From Corbicula japonica (taxonomy: Eukaryota; Mollusca; Bivalvia; Venerida; Cyrenidae), in assembly GCA_038501625.1 (NCBI GenBank), contig JAZAYU010000225.1:1-64000 (forward strand): a DNA stretch of 64,000 nt, in the 5' to 3' direction. Under the pieces are notes generated by a model that saw only the letters and a list, made by a program, of their open reading frames with translations, searched no databases and was not told the origin of the DNA. This document shows, piece after piece, positions 1 through 13,000 of the stretch (position 1 is the stretch's first letter; the number at the start of each line of letters is the position of its first letter). The position numbers and the translations under genes were made by a program.

Positions 1-235
1 TCTTACTTTCTGTCCTAAATTCTTTGGGAAAATTAATTATAAAATATTGCTGCCAACAAGAGGGTTGGTGCAACCCCACTGAACCCCCTCTGGATCTGCC
101 CTTGAATGTGCCACATAAAAATCTAGACTTGATGCCAAACATGTTTAATTTAAAATATCAATACATTTTATATTCAATACTGTATCCTACATCAACATAT
201 ATTAAACAGAGACTGAACCATATTAAATAAGAAGA

Positions 236-282
236 GTGGTCTAGGGGTAAAGTGTTTTACTCAAGATCCTGCCGGTTTAATG
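236..282 (+). repeat. tRNA-like SINE head fragment
   Basis: GTGGTCTAGGGGTAAAGTG resembles a tRNA A box region and is followed by a TCAAGATCCTGCCGGTTT stretch. No complete cloverleaf follows, so it reads as a SINE relic. Confidence 0.35.
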
Positions 283-512
283 CTACCATCAATGATATAT
301 GTCTGCAGTTTCCCCAATCAACATTGGGCGCAAGTACATTGTACTGGTTTGCAACCCAGGAAGCAATCATCAACATGATTAATATTAGTTGGAAAAACTT
401 GTTTCATAATCAATGTTAAAAAATAAGTTTAAACTAAACCATAAACTTTGGTAAAAATAATCTACATTTGATTTTAAGCATATGTTGAAAGTTTCAAGTC
501 ATTATTTATAAT

Positions 513-615
<103 letters not shown>

Positions 616-739
616 TCAACAATGAATGTTGACGATTACTAAATATAAGGTATGAAGGACATACCTTATATTTGTTTTATTTACCAAAAAACAACAGCAC
701 TTCACAAAGTGATTGACAATATATAACAGACATTATTCC

Positions 740-1195
740 AGGATCTTCTTCCCCCAAATCACGGTTACTGTGATCTTGTATTCCTTGCCTTTTTGGTACC
801 AGTTTATGGTTCTGGTCTCAATAATGTCATTGAGTACCCACCTTTTTGCTTGACAATGCTATTAACTTCTTATGTTTTATATGTCTGTGTTGAGTTTATA
901 GGTAGGATGGTTCTATTTTACTAAGACAACTTTGTTTGTTATTATTGGAACATGTTAGGGAAAATCAAATGTGAGTTAGATGAACCCTAGAACCTGTTTT
1001 AAACCCACTTGGCAAATTCTTCAGCCACAGACCCATCGAGTTCTCAATTTAAGTAATTGCTTGTGGTGTCTATTTTGAAAATGATCATTTTATTACCCAT
1101 GCTCTCTTTTCCTCTCTAGTTTTTGGCTTTGTGGGAGATAGCGTCTACTGGATGTGGCCGTCCCTGATAGGCATGTTTCCTTCTTGCTACTATAA
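740..1195 (+). mobile_element. Penelope-like element 3' tail fragment
   Basis: A diverged copy of the non-coding tail that follows the Penelope-like reverse transcriptase at 43940-45765, recognisable by CCCTAGAACCTG, a TGATCATTTTATTA-like block and CATGCTCTCTTTTCCTCTCT. Confidence 0.6.
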
Positions 1196-1309
1196 AAGAT
1201 ACATTTTTGGTTTCTATCTAAGATTTTTGCTTTGTTTTCCTCAGCAAAATTATTTTTTTGGATTTGTTTTGTATTTTTATTTCATTTCTAACAATTTCAA
1301 TGTTTTAGT

Positions 1310-2600
1310 TATTTTTCAGGAAACAGCTCAAAAAGATGCAGAAAGAAGAGGCGAGGTCAAAGTTAAAATGGAAAAATGTTTAGTTGTTTGCCAGTTTGCT
1401 GATAAGCTTTGTTTCGCCTAGCATTCATCGGCTGACCATTTGCCGATGGCTACGATTCAGCCTAATTTATGTCTTTTTAATTTCGATTTTAACATTGCTT
1501 TTTTTTCATATAACAGTTGCGACTGATACAGAAAAGAACTTTTAAAAGAAATATATTCAATTTGGCCTTCTTCCTTCATTGTTTGTAGTTCTGTTGATTA
1601 TGCTTTGTTTGTTCCAGCATCTTTCTGCTCACCACTTGTCGATGGTAACTATCGTGGCATGTTTTCGTTTTTATTGTTTTATCCTTATTTGTTTTCATTT
1701 GTTTTTCTTTATTATATTTTTAACACTATTCACTTTTTAATGTTTTAAGATAGCAGCTGCAAAAGATACAGAAAGACAAACATTAAATCGAAAGTATGTT
1801 TTCATTTGTTGTTTACAGTTATTATGGTTTGTTTTTCAAAACATCTTTACGTCGTGTTTGAATTGTTCAAAACTGTTCAGTATTTAATTTTTAAACATCT
1901 TAGGGAGTTATTTCACCAGAACAACTTGTTTGAGAACCTGGTTTAAACCCCACCCCCTGGAAATTAGGTTTGCCACTGACCGTTACAAGGCATCCTTTGG
2001 ATTCTCGGTGTCTGTTTGGATACTGATCATTTTATTAACCATGCTCTTTCTTTCTCTTCTTCTTGGATGTGTGAGGCTGTACCTTCTGAATGTGGCAATT
2101 CCTAAATTAAATATGCATTTTTCACCTTTTTTACGTGTTTACATTGCTGAACACTTTTCAGTTATTTTTTGTGTTTTTGTTTAAATAACAGCTGTAACAG
2201 ATACAGAAAGAAGAGACGCAGACAAACTCTAAATGAAAAGTATTTTTCCTTTGTTGTTTGAAGGTTTTTGATTATTTGTTTTCCCAGGCATCTATATTTG
2301 TTTGAAAATGTTTCGTTTATTATTTTGTTGTTACACTGTCACACTGTTTCCATTTTTAGTGTTTTTCATGAAATGTAACAGCTGCAAAAGATACAGAAAG
2401 AAGAGGCACAGTCAAACTTTCAATGGAAAGTATTTTTATTTTGTTTTGTTGGTTGCAGTTTTTAAAGTTCTACGTTGGTTCGTTCTGTACTGAGGTGGTT
2501 TTATTTCATTTTTTACACAGTTCAGTCTTTATTGTTTGTTTTCTTCTGGTAATAGCTGCAACAGATACAGAAAGATGATGCGCAGTCAAACTATAACGGA
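1310..2600 (+). repeat. Degenerate tandem repeat (about 175-240 bp)
   Basis: A core like AACAGCTGCAACAGATACAG recurs near 1323, 1516, 1754, 2188, 2378 and 2552. The double-length gap between 1754 and 2188 is filled by a Penelope-like tail (1905-2130), so the array predates that insertion. Confidence 0.6.
1905..2130 (+). mobile_element. Penelope-like tail inserted in the tandem array
   Basis: Carries GAGAACCTGGTTTAAACCCC, GCCACTGACCGTTACAAGGC, TGATCATTTTATTAACCATG and TCTTCTTGG-type blocks shared with other tails in the window. Confidence 0.7.
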
Positions 2601-3835
2601 AAATACCTTTTTCCTTCTTGTTTCATTTTTTTGATACTTGCATCAGCATGCAATGTATGCTTTAATTTGCAAAATAAAACAATCAGTATTCAACTATAAT
2701 TTAATCTTATTCAGACACATTCTGTATGTGTATAATTACAATTAAATAGATTCAAACGAACTTTGATGATTTTACCGTTACTGATGTTTAATAGACAAAT
2801 TTAGATTTGATGAGCAAAAACTCTATTAAAGATATAAAACTGAAATCAACAGGAGTAGCTACATACACAATTACAGACCTCTTCGATCAATAGACCAATA
2901 GAGAGCTACCAAATTTTGACACTTAACCAGCTTGGAGTTTAGGTGCAAGGCCTGTAAATAGACTTCCCTTTGACGTACCATTTGATAGAGGGGTAACTTA
3001 CATGAACTAGATGCTTTTAAAGCTAAGTGTTTCTACTGTCCATTTCCAGCAAGAAAAGTAGGAGGCATATATTTATTAACAGAGATTTGACATCTTGAAA
3101 CCGTTGGTCTGTTTTTTTTTATTTCTGTGTGAACTTCAAAACTGTTTAACATATGCCATCCTAAAACCAGGACAGGACCTGTTTTCCTATATTGCATTTC
3201 CAAACATAAATTTGCTATCCGTGTGTCAGTAAAAGCATGCCATTTACTAAACATCTTCCTTTCAGCCCATACTAGCCATTTAATGCCCCTCAAAAGGCCA
3301 ATATATTGGGACTATTTAGTGTCAGCCATTGTCTGACTAGCCCGTGTTGGAACATCCGGTGGACTATTTACAAGTAATAAGCGTTTAGTCTTAACGAGAA
3401 TATAATGTATAAAAGATGTAAATAAAGTGTTCTTTAGGGTTTAACAATTGACTTAGCTTTTCACTCAGGTTGAGCCAGTTTCGAAAAGGGACGAGACACT
3501 ATCAACACAAACAATTTGAAAAAATGATGGTAAAACGTGTGACTTCTACAGTGTTAACATAATATTTCTTTAAAATTGACCTAGATTTTCACTCAGGTTG
3601 ACCATGTTTCAAAAAAAGGACCGATACATTACAACCAATTTTTGCTAATAAGAAGGCAATAAGAAATGCATTATTTGAAAAGCATTTTCCTTTGATTTGA
3701 AAAAAGCAACATGAATTGTTTAACCATTAGTTTCGCTTTTATCGGCCGGCGAAATCAATTTTTGACCTCTGCAATTCATTTTGTGCTATTTTTTTTAATT
3801 GTATTTTTATAATGAATGTAGAACTAATGGAGACG
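2600..3835. other. No gene seen; two degenerate direct repeats
   Basis: No splice-consistent coding exon was found. A stretch near 3440-3510 (TTTTCACTCAGGTTGAGCCA) is repeated in diverged form near 3580-3640. The minus-strand open frame at 3033-3293 does not fit gene 1 phase. Confidence 0.5.
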
Positions 3836-3836
3836 A

Positions 3837-3842
3837 TTTATT
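3837..3842 (-). promoter_or_regulatory. Possible poly(A) signal of gene 1
   Basis: AATAAA on the minus strand, about 254 bases after the proposed stop codon. The hexamer is common by chance in this AT-rich sequence. Confidence 0.3.
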
Positions 3843-4095
3843 CTATGTCGCAAACTTATGTCACTGAGTAAGGTCCTCAATTATATCTATTCTCTTATAA
3901 TCCATATAGTAATATTGTAGATAATATGCACGGGTTTTAAGGGTTAAAATCAAATTTGGGTATTTGCGTAAATCTCCACCTTGCATTCCGTTCTATCTGA
4001 AATATAAATAAAATATTTTTTAAATTAGATATAAGTATTTGTTGTGAGAGAGTATTAACACCGCGTCTCTTGCTTCGATAATGTGTACTGTTTGT

Positions 4096-4160
4096 TTAGG
4101 AAAACAGACCACCATTAACGATGTATAGTTTCAGGGTGATTTCCATCCTTGAAACACTGT
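4096..4160 (-). CDS. Gene 1 exon 7: C-terminal tail and stop (tentative)
   Basis: An acceptor (AAAAAATTAG) followed by 65 bases completes the phase left by exon 6 and gives 21 residues, DSVSRMEITLKLYIVNGGLF plus S, then TAA. The fourth tail tyrosine is in LYIVN (YxxN). The only support is phase, acceptor and a sensible stop, so another exon elsewhere is possible. A possible poly(A) signal lies about 250 bases downstream. Confidence 0.58.
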
Positions 4161-5466
4161 CTAATTTTTTCTGCTTTAAATTTGAAGGTGTTATTCTCAA
4201 AATTTAGCAAAAGAAATTATTATTCAGTCCAAATGTAAACTATGGCAATTTCTCAACCGAAATTGCCATAGTTGAGAAATACCTTGTTGCAGTAATGATG
4301 TTAAACTGAACATATATGGTTTCATCTACATATATTATACAAGTGTTAAACAATTAACTAACATAATTTAAAATTCATATGTTGAGTTGAGTTGAACATT
4401 AAGTTAGAATATAGAATTGTTCGTGATATTGGGATCAGGTATTGTTTTCCTGTCAGTGAATATGCAACGTTTGTAGTAGCACATATACTTTTAAATTTAA
4501 CTTTTACATTTGTTTTTGCGGTAGTTATGAACATTGAAAACCACTGAACACGACACGTATCAAAATATTGCAGACTCTGCTCTACTGAACCCGCCAATGG
4601 GCAAAAATGGAGATGATCACCACCTAGTCCCGGGCCAAGCGCTACTCAATATTTACATAAACACATACATAATGCTCAACAGCTCTTAAAGATAGTTATT
4701 GATAAAAGAACTGATTGAAGTACGGGGCGACTTTTTTCATCCGCATCAAGGCACCGTAAGTAGTAATATGCAATTTGATTACTTCCCGTGAACAGACTCA
4801 ATCAAACCGAGTCTGCAGAAATTACATATTTGTCGTGTTCCGTGGCTTTCAAATTCCCGTTTCATTTATTTCAAAATTGAAACTGATTTACCTTCTGTAG
4901 CCCTGCTGTATACATGCGATGCTGTAGACACATACTTTGTTGTTTCGTCTAAATCCTCATAATTTGCTGATTCTGGGCATTCTGTTAAATGGACATACGA
5001 AAATAAATGAAGTGTACGAAACGTAACGTTTTTTTCTAAGGTGTGTCTGTAACTTTTGGAAAATAATTAAAATTAAATTCGAGATCCGCCTTTTTTTTCT
5101 TTGTGGAAAAATTGGCATAAAGGATGAAAATGAATTTATTAATATGCCGGACTTTTTATGTTTTCAATTTAAAATCTCAACATATTCCATTTTAAAATAA
5201 ACATGCCAAATGCAACAGTTATAATTATATACATGTATAGATCTCTATATATAAAAAAATGAAATTACTGAACAAATTTAAGTTTGAAACATTGAAAAGT
5301 TTATATAATAAATAGTAGTAAAATATCCTTTTTTTCATGTAGTCAGTAAATTAAAAAAAAATTTACGTTTTTTTCGTCATTAGCGTTGACCCACGTTTCT
5401 CACTTTCATTACTTTTCGATCCTCCAGGACATGGTGACTTGAAACTTTGCTGTCCAGTGCCTTTTC

Positions 5467-5503
<37 letters not shown>

Positions 5504-8500
5504 GGAACGACAGCAACAACAATAACAACAACAACAGCATAAATTTTAAGATTTAATATAATATCAAATTAATTGATTGACGGTTTATAAAATGTAGACA
5601 CTTTTGAATACAAGTTATATATCATTACAAAACATATCAGTGCATACAACAATGTAAGTTTTTAATCTTTCTTTTTCCAGAGGTTTTTAATTTAACAAAT
5701 ACCAATTTTAATATCATCATTAAAGTGTTTATATCACGCAGTAATTACTAAATTACATAAACTGCAGCTATTTACGGATATTTTTACAGTCATGTAAACA
5801 ATATAAACAACATTTGTCTACAAGTATGAATAACACACCATGGTAACGGGAAATGTGTTAAAAGAATAACACACCATGGTAACGGGAAAATGTGTTAAAA
5901 TGGATGTTTGTAATTTTCTATAATATTTACAATGATTATTTCCAGCTAAATATTGCAATATCCTTGGTTCCTTGTTCTATAAATCAACCCTGCATGTATT
6001 ACCGCAGATAATAAGATTTTATTCAACTTTTCAGAAGCATTTATTAATAATATCTGCGATAATTTATTTCTCAGCCAGTTTTTATGGTTTTTTTTATCTG
6101 GCTTAAAAGTTGGTGAGTTAGATATTTAAACCCCCTTTTTATCATACTTAATGATCTACTTACCTTTAACTACAACTGAATTTTTGCACCACTTTGGGCA
6201 TGCGGATTCCCATGTCCTCAGACAGTATCTTATGCCACATATACCAAGAATCAAACATGTAAGGGCTTGAAAACTGGCAACCACAACTACCGGTAATCCA
6301 ACTGCTGTATGTGATGTGTTTTCTGAAAATAAGATTGTTTTTAAAGGGTTGTTGTCATATACGACCTTTAAGGTCGTTAATCGCGATACTTATTTACTAT
6401 ACATGTAGGTTAAGGCGTTGCTCCTTTCTTCATTGCAATGTCATAGACAAACAAGAAAAAAAAAACAACTAAAATCTCATAAACGGTAAAATGCAGATTC
6501 ATCAAAGTTTGCACATATCAATGTAATTATTGCATAATTATTTATTTTTACATACGTTACGAAATGTAAGAGCAGTAAAGAAAAATAGTTAGGCCTTAAT
6601 AATTCATAATATTCTTTGGCATTCAAACACCAAAACGAGGCAACATAAACAACAATTCTAATACCCACATGAGTAATATGACACTGACAACAATATGTAT
6701 GGTCCTTAAAAAAACTAAATATTTTTATCTTTTGTAATCCATTTTCGCGACCAGGAAATTGAAGGTCAAATACACTTTCATAAATATCTCAAATTGTATA
6801 AATTTGTTAGAAAAAAGTATCTTACGTATTGTTGTAAGTAACTCATTACTCATGAAGGCATTTAAATTAGAGTTGCTTCGTTTTTGTGTTTGGTTGCAAA
6901 TAGAATTTTAGGGATTTTTTTTCTTTATTGTTGTAACTCTTTCTTATCGAAAGTAAAACAAACATTATAATGCCGATAATATCGTACGAAACAAGAATTC
7001 TCGTCTCGAGTTTAGATTTCCATTATGTTTTTTCGTAAAGATTCTTTGATTGTACGTGTTTGAATGTATAAACAAAAAGCATCGTTCGCCATATATCATA
7101 TGAAACTTTAAGTTTGGCAATACTAGGAACTACGAGCCAGCAAGAAAACAAAATAATTTCAGTATGTTTGTACTTTCCTGAGGCTTGTTTTTGAAATATT
7201 GTTACAGGACAGTAAACAAACACGACGATTCACATCCAAAACGACAGCCGCGCAAATCAATAAAGTAAGCGGCATGATAAAATTAATTAGAAAAAAAGAG
7301 AAGAATAATAAAAAGAAAAAGAATGATAATGTTGATGAATAAGATGATGGTGATAGATATTTTACAATTACAAATTTACAAAAATGTTTGATGTTCATAT
7401 TTGGAGTGAAACAATGGAACAAAGATTAAGTTTAATTCCTAATTAAGAATAAATAAATCAAGTTACCGAGTATTATAGTTTTAGTACCGATCACATTGAC
7501 GTAAACTGTTGTCGTAACAGATTTTTTGGGAGTAGAAGCTTCACACGTGTATTCTCCTGTAGAATTTGGAGTCACGTGACCAAGCCTGAGAACATTGTCG
7601 TTACTATGAAGTCGCCATACAATTTGGCATGGCGGATTGCAGTCTGCATTACATGAAATGTTTGGAAGATACTCGCCGCTGTTTAAGGTATAGTATGTCC
7701 TCTGTGGCGATAGTGTAAGAGGCCAATCTGGACCGTCTAGAATAAAAATGAAACCTACATGTAACAGGCCACTATGTAAACCATATTCAAAACGCACACT
7801 CTATCTTCATCATGTTTGTATGTTAATTATAGCTGTTAGATTTTTAAATTTTACAATCAATTCTGCACACTGTACAACAACAACAACAACAACAATAGCA
7901 GCAGCAGCAGCAACAACAACAACAACAATATCAACAATTAATAACAAACACTCAAAACTGTCCATGATAAAGAATGAATAGTTGAATTATATTTTCCGTT
8001 TTCCGCGTAGCAGAACTATCAATTAGATAAAACAGACGGTTTATTTTAAGAGTCCACTACACTTCTCAGTGCACCTTTATCGATAAAAAAGAAAATTGTC
8101 AAAATCTCAATAACGGAAAAATGCCGTTTAATGAAACTTTGCACAAATTAATGTTACGTACTAATGTATCTTTATTTTTCATATGGTAAGACGTAAGAAC
8201 AGTAGAGAAAATAAGCTAAAACTTTTCCTTAAATCCAATTTTTAATTAATTCACAAAACTAAGCAATACATAACATTATTTTAAATCTCCGCTCGAGTGT
8301 TATGATAGAGAAAAGAAAATGGGGCGTACTTTTTAAAAAGAACGTTCAACTACGAAAAGAGAAATCAGCGTTTGTCACCCGTTTAGGCGACCAGGAAATT
8401 GAAGATCAAACACAATTTTAATAATATCTCATATAGTTTACATATATTAGTCACGAGACGCAAGAATATTGTTGTCAGTGGCGTATTATTCATATGGGTT

Positions 8501-10045
8501 TTTAAAATGATATATTGTGTTGTTTAGTTTCTGTGAATTTATGCAAATAGAAGTTTATGGAATTTTTAGATCTCGCTATTTTTATTTACTGTTCTTACGT
8601 GTCTTACCCTAGTATGCAAAATAAAGATTTTACATGTAATATATTAGTAACAGTCATTAATGCAAACTTTCATTGAACTGCATTTTGCCGTTATAGAAAA
8701 TGTGATAATTGTCTTATTTATCGATAAATGTGCAAGGAGGAGAGTTGTGGAACCTTAATCAACAACAACATTATAGGGAGATAATACATACAGTTTATCT
8801 CCAACGTTAAGTGAACTTCGTTTATTTGACCATCATCGTGTACCAATCTGTATGTTATATTTTTGCCGTTCAGTGCCCTTGGCACACTAGCAATCCATAA
8901 CGCATCTTCTTGTTCCAAAGTGCTCGCAGTCTCGTTGATGTTGAGACCATTCAGTAACCATATTGCTGTTGCATTTATGAAAGGTCGAATCAGTAGAGAC
9001 TTTACTGGATTACCAAATATACGGACCGGTTCATTCTCGTTAATTCTCCCTTCCGGAACTTGTTTCAAGCCTTTAGTAAAAACAAATGAGTTATAATAAA
9101 CATAAATATAAAGTAGAAGTTATTTTCCAACCACTTTTGAATATTTGCGTACATGTCAAGCCAATTAATTGGTAAAAGGAGTCAGCCCCAATTCCCTCAC
9201 CGCTTAAACAAATTTAAACAATAAATGCATATTAACTTGTTTATCTCACAGCCTGTGCGCTTTTCTAGAGCTTGCAATGAAGTAAATGATTTAATTGAAC
9301 GTAATTTTTGCATAACAGAAACACTTTTAAAACAAAATTATCGGTACAACAAATTAAGGAAAACCTTTCGCAAGTTTTATCGCCGATACCCAGATTTAAT
9401 TAGAAAATACAGATGCAGTTTAAAATCACTATTGCAACAAGGTATTTCACAGCCAGTTTTTATGGAGATTCAATTGAAAAACTTAAGAAAATAAAAGGCA
9501 ATGTTAATTTCTCCAGGTTATTCGTAGAAACCATCTTTAAATTTAAAAAGAAAGGTCACCAACATGATATATTACAGCGCTCTGCAGGCCTGGTGATTAA
9601 CCCATCTACAATTGATCATTATGCTTACCTCTTTGGTTGCACGACGTTTGCAGGAGTTTAAGAGTTTATGAAAGTTTATGGCGAAATCTTTTTTTTAAAG
9701 AACCTAGAAGCTCGATTTGTTTCTTTTATCCCTGCCATCGTGTTCTTGCTGATTTGACTCCAGTATCTGTGGTCTCGGTAAGATCATTGAGTACCCACCC
9801 AATTGGCTTTGCAATGCTATACGCTTCTTATGTTTAATATGTTTGTGTGTTTTTGCATGCAACATTGTTGAGTTGATACGAGAACCTGTTGGGGCAAGTG
9901 TGAGGTTTGTGCACCCTAGAACTTGGTTAAAACCCCCAATGACAATTTGATTTGTCACTGACCGTTAAAAGGCGGTAACCCCTCGGGTTTTCATTTTTGT
10001 TAATTGTTGGTGGCGTCTGTTCTGAAGCTGATCATTTTATTAACC

Positions 10046-10081
<36 letters not shown>

Positions 10082-13000
10082 TCTTCTTGGCTGCGTAGGG
10101 AGACTGTTTTTAACCAGCGAAGCTGGTTTTACTAATCACAATTCTGAAATCGGTATCAAACCGACTGGCAAACGGCGAGTTACGCATTTCAGAGAAATCA
10201 GAGTAAGTAAAGTAGTCCCCAAGTTTCCTGTTACGTGTTAAAGTTGGTATTAACTACGTCATGTTGATAGGACAAAAACTGTGCGGTGCATCAATGGTCA
10301 TATTCATCTGTACGACAGTTTGATTAAATGTAAAATCGGTGCGGTTCATATTTCTAGGACTTGATCGGTGCGGTGCAACAATGGTCAAACATTGTCCGTG
10401 TCCGCGATTTTTCACTCACCAAGATATCGTTGGGTATATTCCATACCTCCGTGTCCGTCCGACGTGGAACGGACACGGAGGTATGGAATATGGGTCGCAC
10501 TAAAATGCGGTCCAATTAGCGGACGATATAGAATATCGTTGAAAAGTGCGGACGACAAAAACAAAGAAGGAGTGTGAAAACTGCGGACAATATAGCGAAT
10601 GAAGGTATCATGAAAGTAAATAATACTTTACACTCTTTCAGTTGTGTTCTTCACAGAGATATTCTGACACTTTTTAACCAGCGAAGCTGGTTTTACTAAT
10701 CACAATTCTGAAATCGGTATCAAACCAAAACGAGGCACTGGCAACCGGCGATTTACGCATTTCAGAGAAATCAGAGTAAGTAAAGTAGTCCCCGAGTTTC
10801 CTGTTACGTGTTAAAGTTGGCTCTTGCCACGTTAGTATCGCGAAAAGAGTACTTGACTGCTTCACTGCGCTGTCCCTAATTCAGAACACAATCGACAACA
10901 GTAAACCAATTTTATCTAGGGGTTGTAGCCGCCAGGGATTCTTTATCGAGCCACAGATATGTTACCTTAAGGTAGAGATATTCACGATATTCCCGATGTT
11001 AGGATATTACAATAGCCAAATATTAAATCTGAAATATTAAATATATAGTTTCTGCTAATTCGAAGCTCAAAATAACATTGAAAACATTTTCTTTATTTTG
11101 TCATTTTAAAGCCATTTCAATATTGGACTTTTTGTTTCACGAAATATCTTTTTTTATCTTTAACAATAACGATAATGATAAATTTCCATCTTAGCATATT
11201 TTTCTTCAATTGTTCACTTTATGAAACCAATGCGCAAATGCTTACACTTGAAATTTTAAAAACATATTGCGAACATTTGTTTATTATTTGATGGTAGGCG
11301 TTCATGAGCGTTTAAATCACTGAACATGAAGCAATCATCATTGCTAAATTTGTTTATATTTTGGATTTCCACATATAAGCTTGATCAGTAAACAATAAAC
11401 TATTGAGATGTGTAAAATTTTACATATTAAAACTACTATACCGGATATTACTCGTATAGAAATAAAGACATGTAAGATTTACAGATCTATGTATTCGAAA
11501 CATGCTACGAGCAAGCCTGGTACGTGTCCGGCTATCACGTACGTGGCAGGAGACACGTCGACAATAAGGCCATCAGTGGTCCGAGGAACGGACTATGATT
11601 TGTTTCAGGAATAATGCATAATTTACATTTTTCCCAAAGGTTAAGATGTTTACTCGGTTTGCGTTTTCGATTTAGCTAGAGATGACTACTATTTTTGTTC
11701 GATGTACATGAAATCATAGGCGCAGTGACACATTGAATATGCAAATGTCAGTGACGTCACAATTTCCCGCGTTTTGCACAAAGCCAAATAACAGTAAAAG
11801 TACGTGTGAATATAGAGGACAAACCATGATGAAGCCTAAAACTAAAAATGACACATCTGTCTGCTGAAACTGATGTTATATGAACGGATTGTAAGCTAAT
11901 GGACATTTATTCCAGCTCTTTAACCACCAATACTCAATGATATGTTTACCAATGTCTTAAATCTGGCACCTTTTTCTAATAATATGCTACATGAAAAAAA
12001 ACCATCGAGTCCGTTATTATATACAACTTAATGCGGTGGAAATTGTTGGTATAAACTATAGTAATTCATTTTCCTCTGAAATTGTCTTCAATTTTACATG
12101 TGTGTTATCTAGCATTAAATTCCAATGCTTTCGGCAATGTAATGACTCTCGGTTGTTTTATCTTAATATGTAGGATTCTCAATTCTATGATTTCCTTTAC
12201 ATGTTATTCACAATGAAGGAAACAATTATATATTTCTTATTTCAAATAACTGCATAATCTTTCCCATCGATGGGGTCTCACTTTTTATATCATTTTTCGT
12301 GTTCATTATGTCTTTGGGATGTCAGTACACAGATTTCACTATTAAAATTTCTTGCTTAAAACCCTTTACTCAATAAATACGCCTTTCATCACATAGGTTA
12401 CCAGTTCAGGTCCCGATCAGCTGGCACAATAGTGCCATCTGATCTGGATCTAAAATTTATGATTACTGGTCAGAAAAAAATGATCATAAAAGCGAACAGT
12501 TTTAATCCTAATCAGATCGCACAGATGTGCCAGCTGATTTGGATCTAAACTGTTCGCACAAGCTATGAAGGTATATCTATGGGGTAAAGGGTTAACAGGA
12601 GCCTTCATCCAGATAATACATGGAAACCCTTATTTCCACTATCATTTAGACAAGAGGAAGTTCTTTGCGAGTGAACCAAGTTTTTTTGCTTTTTCGTAAA
12701 TGGATACATGTATGAGAATCATGGCACTGGTTATTCTCAATAAGCAAAATCGCTTCGCTGGTTTTCTGTACTTTCAGTACTTTGATTTCTAAATGTGGCA
12801 ATTCCCGATATGCATATTTCACCATGGTGACATCATGATTTATATACATGATTAGGAAATGATGTTCACAGAAGTACTAAAGACATGACTTCCTCACTGA
12901 ACAAAGAGGAGAACAGATGTACAATTTTAAATAAGTGAAATATGCATATCAGGAATTGTCACACTCAGAAAACACAACTTCCCCACGCAGCCAAAGAGTA

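Noticed and set aside
3033..3293. Minus-strand open frame of 86 codons as a gene 1 terminal exon
   Set aside because: Using its AG sites in the phase left by exon 6 gives an unconvincing hydrophobic tail; the site at 4096-4160 is nearer and fits better.
7748..7981. Plus-strand 77-codon frame
   Set aside because: It is the complement of an Ig exon edge plus a CAA/GCA microsatellite.
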